A DNA stretch of 10,147 bases from Vulcanimicrobiota bacterium (GTDB lineage: Bacteria > Vulcanimicrobiota > Vulcanimicrobiia > Vulcanimicrobiales > Vulcanimicrobiaceae), in NCBI GenBank assembly GCA_019233415.1, contig JAFAMK010000126.1, forward strand, positions 1 through 10,147, written 5' to 3'. The notes beneath the pieces were generated by a model. It did not search any database. It saw only the letters and a list, made by a program, of their open reading frames with translations, and had not been told where the DNA came from. Within the stretch, counting starts at the first letter, position 1. The number at the start of each line of letters is the position of its first letter. A program made the position numbers and the translations under genes. This document shows, piece after piece, positions 6,001 through 10,147 of the stretch.

Positions 6001-7362
6001 GTGGTGGGGTTCCTGGCGACGGCGATCGCCGGCCCGCTCATCGGCGTACGGCAGCTCGACGCCGCCTCGACGGCCCAGATTCGGCTGGCGAACGTCCGCT
6101 CCGACCTGGACGCGCTGCTCCGGATTCAGCTCGCGGAGGAGACCTCGCTGCGCGGCTACCTCGCCACGCACGACCCGCTCTTCCTCGACGAGGACAAGCC
6201 GCCGGACCCGGCGTTCGACCGCCAGGCGCGCCAGCTCGAAGCGCGCCTCCGCGAGGTCGAAATGCCGGCCGCCGCGATCCAGACGGTCGACGACATGCGC
6301 GCCCGGCACACGACCTGGGAGCGCGACGTCGCCCTGCCGCTGCTGCAGAACCCGGGTTCGCTCGAAGCCTACACGCAGCAGGCGACCGGCAAGATCATCA
6401 CCGACCAGATGAGCCGCGACGCGAGCCAGCTGCGCGACCTGCTGACCCAGGCCAGCGTGCGGGTCGACGCCGACCTGCGGCGGCGGATCAACGCGACCGT
6501 TGCGATCAGCGCCGGGATCGTCACGCTCTTCGCGATCGTCGCGCTGTGGTATGCGATCGGCCGCGCGACCGCGGTCGCGCGCCTCGCCGAGGGCCAGGTG
6601 CTGGTCGACGCGCTGCAGCGGACGCTGCGGGTCGGCGGCCAGCGGCTCGCGGCGACCCAGATCGGCTCGGCCTACGCCTCCGCGACCCGCGAGGCGCTGA
6701 TCGGCGGCGACGTCCTGGACGTGTGGCGCGCCGGCCCGACCCGCGGCTGGTTCCTGATCGCCGACACCAGCGGGAAGGGGATCGAGGCGGCGCGGCACGC
6801 CGCCTTCACCCAGTACGCGATCCGCGCGCTCGCCGCCGACGCCGACGACCCGGCCGCGGTGCTGCGCCGCTACAACCGGCTCTTCCTCAATACGTTCGAC
6901 GATCCGTCGGTCTTCGTCGTGGCCTTCCTGGGCACGTTCGACGCGCGCAGCCAGACGCTGCGCTACGCCAGCGCCGGGCACGGGACCGCGTACGTGCGGC
7001 GCGGCGCGCTGATCGAGCGGCTCCCGCCGACCGGCGCGCTCGTCGGGATCGACCCCGAGGAGCGCTACGGCACCGAGACGGTCCCGCTCGCGCTCGGCGA
7101 CGTCGTGCTGCTCGCGACCGATGGCCTGACCGAGGCGCGCGGGGCCGACGGCGAGATGCTCGGCGAGGACCGTGTCGTCGCGATCCTGCGCGACGCGCCG
7201 CCCGACCCGCAGGCGCTGTGCGACCTGCTCGTCGCCTCGGCCGACGCGTACAGCGGCGGCGTGCAGGACGACCTGGCGATCATCGCGCTGCGCGTCGTCG
7301 CCGAGGACGAGAGCGTCTCGACGGAGTTCAGCACGATCGCCGGAAGCGACGCGGCCTCCTGA
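6001..7362 (+). CDS. Membrane-anchored SpoIIE/PP2C-type serine phosphatase with a CHASE3-like sensor domain
   Basis: Predicted PPM-family phosphatase of the RsbU/SpoIIE type, which usually dephosphorylates an anti-sigma-factor antagonist; no such partner is in view. Residue numbers count from GTG 6001. The order is an N-terminal hydrophobic segment (1-16, short for a membrane span), an external domain at about 20-160 with CHASE3-like LRIQLAEETSLRGYLATHDP, a second span at about 165-187, a short linker without an obvious HAMP, and the phosphatase domain. Its metal-binding motifs are present: Asp237 in GGDVLD, Asp255 in DTSGKG, Asp374 in ATDGLTEAR, and Asp423/Asp424 in QDDLAIIAL. The start is unsettled. 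The frame is open through the tRNA genes and no ribosome binding site precedes GTG 6001 or 6004. Codons from ATC 5989 (IVLL) complete the first span, and an in-frame GTG at 5929 lies inside tRNA-Cys. The 5' end may be truncated or read from a tRNA-processed leaderless mRNA. Confidence 0.85.
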   Translation: MVGFLATAIAGPLIGVRQLDAASTAQIRLANVRSDLDALLRIQLAEETSLRGYLATHDPLFLDEDKPPDPAFDRQARQLEARLREVEMPAAAIQTVDDMRARHTTWERDVALPLLQNPGSLEAYTQQATGKIITDQMSRDASQLRDLLTQASVRVDADLRRRINATVAISAGIVTLFAIVALWYAIGRATAVARLAEGQVLVDALQRTLRVGGQRLAATQIGSAYASATREALIGGDVLDVWRAGPTRGWFLIADTSGKGIEAARHAAFTQYAIRALAADADDPAAVLRRYNRLFLNTFDDPSVFVVAFLGTFDARSQTLRYASAGHGTAYVRRGALIERLPPTGALVGIDPEERYGTETVPLALGDVVLLATDGLTEARGADGEMLGEDRVVAILRDAPPDPQALCDLLVASADAYSGGVQDDLAIIALRVVAEDESVSTEFSTIAGSDAAS

Positions 7363-7370
7363 CGGCGAAC

Positions 7371-7375
7371 GAGGG
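7371..7375 (+). promoter_or_regulatory. Ribosome binding site of hisF
   Basis: GAGGG ends 6 nt before GTG 7382. It sets the hisF start at this GTG, giving the usual HisF N-terminus (MLARRIVPCLD) with the catalytic Asp at residue 11, against the longer open frame reaching back to 7172. Confidence 0.6.
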
Positions 7376-7381
7376 CGGGTC

Positions 7382-8161
7382 GTGTTGGCGCGCCGGATCG
7401 TTCCCTGTCTCGACATCAAGGACGGAAGAGTCGTCAAAGGCGTGCGCTTCGTCGATCTGAGCGACGCCGGCGATCCGGTCGCGCTCGCCCGCCGCTACGA
7501 AGCGGAAGGCGCCGACGAGCTGGTCTTCCTCGACATCACCGCGACGGTCGAAGGCCGCCGCGCGACGCTCGAGGTCGTGCGCGCGGTCGCGCGCGAGCTC
7601 ACGATCCCGTTCGCGGTCGGTGGCGGCGTGCGCGGGGTCGACGACGTGAACAATCTCTTGCGGGCGGGCTGCGACAAGGTCAGCGTCAACTCGGCCGCGG
7701 TGCGCGACCCGGCGCTGATCGATGCGGCGGCGCGGCGCTTCGGCGCGCAGTGCATCGTCGTCGCGATTGACGCGCGCCGTTCGACGAACGTGCCGTCGGG
7801 GTTCGAGGTCGTCGTCGACGGCGGCCGGACCGCGACCGGTCGCGATGCCGTCGCGTGGGCGCGCGCGTGCGAACAGCGTGGCGCGGGAGAGTTGCTGGTG
7901 ACGTCGATCGACCGCGACGGAACGCGCGACGGCTACGACTTGCCGCTGACGCGCGCGATCCGCGATGCGTGCGACCTGCCGGTGATCGCCTCGGGCGGCG
8001 CGGGCTCGATCGCCGACTTCGTCGCGGTCTTTCGCGAGGCCGATGCGGACGCTGCGCTCGCGGCGTCGCTCTTCCACTACGCTGAGCTTGCGATCGGCGA
8101 TTTGAAGGACGCACTTGCCGAAGCGGGGATCGTCGTGCGGCGCGAGCGGGTGCCGGTGTGA
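7382..8161 (+). CDS. hisF: Imidazole glycerol phosphate synthase cyclase subunit HisF
   Basis: Cytoplasmic cyclase subunit that, with the glutaminase HisH, turns PRFAR and ammonia into imidazole glycerol phosphate and AICAR, in histidine synthesis with a link to purine synthesis. The 259 residues are the usual size. The start MLARRIVPCLD places the catalytic acid at Asp11, and the second catalytic Asp falls exactly at residue 130 (VAIDARR), as in the Thermotoga enzyme. Phosphate-binding turns GGG at 80-82 and SGGAGS at 204-209 and the C-terminal ADAALAASLFHY are intact, consistent with a complete (beta-alpha)8 barrel. It starts 19 nt after the phosphatase stop and overlaps hisIE by 4 nt (GTGA), so the two his genes are translationally coupled. 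hisA and hisH, common neighbours, are not immediately upstream; they must lie elsewhere. Confidence 0.97.
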   Translation: MLARRIVPCLDIKDGRVVKGVRFVDLSDAGDPVALARRYEAEGADELVFLDITATVEGRRATLEVVRAVARELTIPFAVGGGVRGVDDVNNLLRAGCDKVSVNSAAVRDPALIDAAARRFGAQCIVVAIDARRSTNVPSGFEVVVDGGRTATGRDAVAWARACEQRGAGELLVTSIDRDGTRDGYDLPLTRAIRDACDLPVIASGGAGSIADFVAVFREADADAALAASLFHYAELAIGDLKDALAEAGIVVRRERVPV

Positions 8162-8802
8162 ACGCGCCGATCGACGTGCGCTGGGGCGCCGAAGGCCTTG
8201 CGCCGGTGGTGATCGCCGACGCGACGAGCGGTGCCGTGCTCACGCTCGCATACGCGAACCGCGAGGCGCTCGAGAGAACGCTCGCGAGCGGTTCCACCTG
8301 GCTCTACAGCCGCTCGCGCAACGAACTCTGGAACAAGGGCGCGACCTCGGGGAACACGCAGCGCGTCGTCTCGGTCTCGCTCGACTGCGACGGCGACGCG
8401 CTGCTCTACCGCGTCATCCCGGACGGTCCGGCGTGCCACACCGGCGCGACGTCGTGCTTCACGACGACGCTTCCGCTCGACGGTGCGGAGCGGCCGCCTG
8501 ACGGCGTCGCATTCGCGAGCGCGGTCGCCGCGCTCGCGCGCACGATCGCGTCGCGCAAAGAACACCCGATCGAAGGCTCGTACACGGCGAAGCTGTTCGC
8601 CGGCGGCGTCGACCGGATCGGGAAGAAGATCGGCGAGGAGGCGACCGAGGTCGTCATCGCGGCGAAGAACGCCGACCGCGCGGAACTGGTCTGGGAGACC
8701 GCCGACCTGTTGTACCACGCGCTGGTGCTGCTGGCGGAGCGCGGCGTCGCGCTCGACGAGGTGGGAGCGGAGCTATCGCGACGCGCCAAACCCACGGGCT
8801 AG
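8158..8802 (+). CDS. hisIE: Bifunctional phosphoribosyl-AMP cyclohydrolase / phosphoribosyl-ATP pyrophosphatase
   Basis: Fused enzyme of 214 residues for the second and third steps of histidine synthesis: the HisE part removes pyrophosphate from PR-ATP, and the HisI part opens the adenine ring of PR-AMP. HisI occupies about 1-105, with WLYSRSRNELWNKGATSGN at 48-66, the metal-binding LDCDGDA at 75-81 (Asp76, Asp78, Asp80) and the zinc cysteines 93 and 100 in GPACHTGATSC. HisE follows from about 117 to the end, with IGKKIGEEATE at 154-164 giving the EExxE metal site of the MazG/HisE fold, then ETADLLYH. The start is GTG, inside the hisF stop (GTGA). The 3' end overlaps the probable start region of recG by about 28 nt. 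Domain order is the normal I then E fusion. Confidence 0.97.
   Translation: MNAPIDVRWGAEGLAPVVIADATSGAVLTLAYANREALERTLASGSTWLYSRSRNELWNKGATSGNTQRVVSVSLDCDGDALLYRVIPDGPACHTGATSCFTTTLPLDGAERPPDGVAFASAVAALARTIASRKEHPIEGSYTAKLFAGGVDRIGKKIGEEATEVVIAAKNADRAELVWETADLLYHALVLLAERGVALDEVGAELSRRAKPTG
8763..8777 (+). promoter_or_regulatory. Ribosome binding site and probable non-canonical ATC start of recG
   Basis: GGGAG (8763-8767) lies 7 nt before ATC at 8775-8777, the spacing expected for a start codon, and the following codons read ATRQTHGLASLAGIGP straight into the conserved RecG N-terminus. There is no ATG, GTG or TTG in the recG frame from at least 8703 up to GTG 8856, which would cut away conserved sequence. 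AUC initiation is known to be possible but rare; a base error (ATG read as ATC) is equally possible. Confidence 0.5.
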
Positions 8803-10147
8803 CGAGCCTGGCCGGGATCGGTCCCGAAACCACCGCGAAACTCGCCGAGCTGGGTGTGAACACGCCGGACCAACTGCTCGCGTACCTGCCGCGCGCGTAC
8901 CGCGACTGGCGCGAGCCGATGCCGATCGCGACGCTGCGCGAAGGCGAGGCGATCATCGTCGGGCGCGTCGTGCGCGTGAAAGAGCGCGCCGGCCGCTTCC
9001 CGCTCGTCACCGCGACGCTGCAGGACGACACCGGCGCCATCGAGGCCAAGTGGTTCGGGCGGCGCTACCTCGCCGGCCGGCTCGCACCCGGCGACCGGCT
9101 GTTCGTCGCGGGCCGCGTCACGCGCGCGGGGCTGCTCCCCGAGATCAACGTCGCCACGCACCGCGAACTTCGCGAGAACGAGCAGTACCGCGGCGAGATC
9201 GTCCCCGTCTACGGCGCGACGAAGGAGCTGCCGACGCGCACGATCCGCACGGTGATCGCGAAGAACCTCGACCGGCTGATCGCGCAGCACACCGACGCGC
9301 TGCCGCCCGCGCTCGTGGCGAAGTTCGATTTTCCACCGCTGGCGCAGGCCTGGCGCGAGGTCCACTCGCCGCACGACCCGGACGCGGTCGCGCGGGCGCG
9401 CGAGCGGATCGTCTTCGACGAGTTCTTCACGATCGCGCTCGCCGCGGCGTTCAAGCGTGCGCTGCGCGAGTCGGCCGGCGGCGCGCACGCGCTGGCGCTC
9501 CCCGACGGCATGTGGGACGCGTTCACCGCGGAACTGCCGTTCGCGCCGACGCGCGCGCAGCGCACCGTGATCGACCGCATCTGGGCCGACCTCGGCCGCA
9601 CCGCGCCGATGAACCGGCTGCTGCAGGGCGACGTCGGCAGCGGGAAAACACTCGTCGCCGCGGCGGCGATCGTGCTCGCGCACAAGGGCGGCGTGCAGTC
9701 GGCCTTGATGGCGCCGACCGAGATTCTCGCCGCGCAGCACGCGGCCAAGCTCGCGCCGCTGCTGCTCCCGTTCGGCGTCACGGTCGAAGCGGTGTTCGGC
9801 TCGCAGGGCGCGCGCGAGCGGCGCCGCGCCGAGGAGAAGATCGCCTCCGGCGAGGCGGCGCTCGCGGTCGGGACGCACGCGCTCCTGACCGAGCGCGTGA
9901 CGTTCCGCGACCTTGGCCTCGTGGTGATCGACGAGCAGCATCGCTTCGGCGTGAACCAGCGGCTGCGGCTGCGGGGGAAGGCCGCCGCCGCGCACACGCT
10001 CGCGATGACCGCGACGCCGATCCCGCGCACGCTCGCGCAGACGAAGTACGCCGACATGGACCTCTCGATCATCGACGAGCTGCCGCCCGGCCGCACGCCG
10101 ATCCGCACCTTCGTCATCCGCGAGAGCCGCAAGCACGACGTCTACGC
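8775..10147 (+). CDS. recG: ATP-dependent DNA helicase RecG, 5' part (runs off the window)
   Basis: Double-stranded DNA translocase that remodels stalled replication forks and branched recombination intermediates. About 457 residues of a roughly 700-residue protein are present. Numbering starts at ATC 8775. The N-terminus LAGIGPETTAKLAELGV with LLAYLPRAYRD is the family signature. The wedge OB domain follows at about 58-118 (VGRVVRVKER, LQDDTGAIEAKWFGRRYL), then helicase domain 1: GDVGSGKT at 285-292 (Walker A, Lys291), APTEILAAQH (motif Ia), DEQHRFGVNQR from 386 (motif II; DEQH as usual in RecG), and TATPIPRT from 412 (motif III). The window ends in the linker to helicase domain 2, after IDELPPGRTPI. 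It overlaps the end of hisIE by about 28 nt in another frame and is probably its operon partner. Identity is certain; the start codon is not. Confidence 0.95.
   Translation, partial: MATRQTHGLASLAGIGPETTAKLAELGVNTPDQLLAYLPRAYRDWREPMPIATLREGEAIIVGRVVRVKERAGRFPLVTATLQDDTGAIEAKWFGRRYLAGRLAPGDRLFVAGRVTRAGLLPEINVATHRELRENEQYRGEIVPVYGATKELPTRTIRTVIAKNLDRLIAQHTDALPPALVAKFDFPPLAQAWREVHSPHDPDAVARARERIVFDEFFTIALAAAFKRALRESAGGAHALALPDGMWDAFTAELPFAPTRAQRTVIDRIWADLGRTAPMNRLLQGDVGSGKTLVAAAAIVLAHKGGVQSALMAPTEILAAQHAAKLAPLLLPFGVTVEAVFGSQGARERRRAEEKIASGEAALAVGTHALLTERVTFRDLGLVVIDEQHRFGVNQRLRLRGKAAAAHTLAMTATPIPRTLAQTKYADMDLSIIDELPPGRTPIRTFVIRESRKHDVY

Noticed and set aside
5718..6041. Longer start for the M48 gene, upstream to 6041
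   Set aside because: The extension translates tRNA genes and the spacer, while ATG 5717 has a strong GGAGGA and begins a clean signal peptide.
5635..7437. Minus strand open frame of 600 codons running across the phosphatase and both tRNA genes
   Set aside because: Low-complexity Arg/Asp/Val-rich sequence antisense to a phosphatase with all its motifs, and it crosses tRNA genes.
8799..10136. Minus strand open frame of 445 codons opposite recG
   Set aside because: Antisense artefact; the + strand in this stretch encodes RecG with Walker A, DEQH and TATPIPRT motifs in order.

Overview
This is a GC-rich bacterial chromosome segment (roughly two-thirds G+C or more by eye) with the long spurious antisense frames typical of such DNA. 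No gene identifies the lineage. Secreted M13 and M48 metallopeptidases, a fused hisIE and CCA-encoding tRNA genes fit several soil or sediment groups (for example Ca. Eremiobacterota, Acidobacteriota or Gemmatimonadota). Any of these is a guess that only a recG, hisF or tRNA phylogeny could settle.

Layout. (1) Positions 1-584, + strand: the 3' half of a pobA-like 4-hydroxybenzoate 3-monooxygenase, interrupted by an in-frame TAA at 198-200. (2) Positions 586-5717, - strand: three predicted exported zinc metallopeptidases. In transcription order these are an M48 peptidase (5717 to 4833), an M13 neprilysin/PepO-type peptidase (4742 to 2658) and a second M13 peptidase (2658 to 586). The M13 pair is a tandem duplication joined by a one-base stop/start overlap. 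It ends one base from the pobA remnant, tail to tail. (3) Positions 5718-5832: a 115-bp divergent spacer with three inverted repeats. (4) Positions 5833-10147, + strand: tRNA-Gly(CCC), tRNA-Cys(GCA), a membrane-anchored SpoIIE/PP2C-type phosphatase, hisF, fused hisIE, and recG, which runs off the right edge. Spacing is very tight (8, 0 to 12, and 19 nt, then overlaps), so these genes look like one transcription unit.

How the genes relate. hisF and hisIE carry out three adjacent steps of histidine synthesis; hisA, hisH and hisG are not in view. The phosphatase is probably the output end of a partner-switching or sigma-factor control pathway whose partners lie elsewhere. The three peptidases should act outside the cytoplasmic membrane on peptides or misfolded envelope proteins.

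I see no CRISPR array, insertion sequence, phage gene or obvious new defence system. The points most worth checking are about gene starts and integrity: recG has no ATG, GTG or TTG start but has a well-placed Shine-Dalgarno before an ATC; the phosphatase frame runs straight out of the tRNA-Cys 3' end with no room for a ribosome binding site; pobA has a clean nonsense codon; and the M13 pair keeps near-identical DNA blocks.
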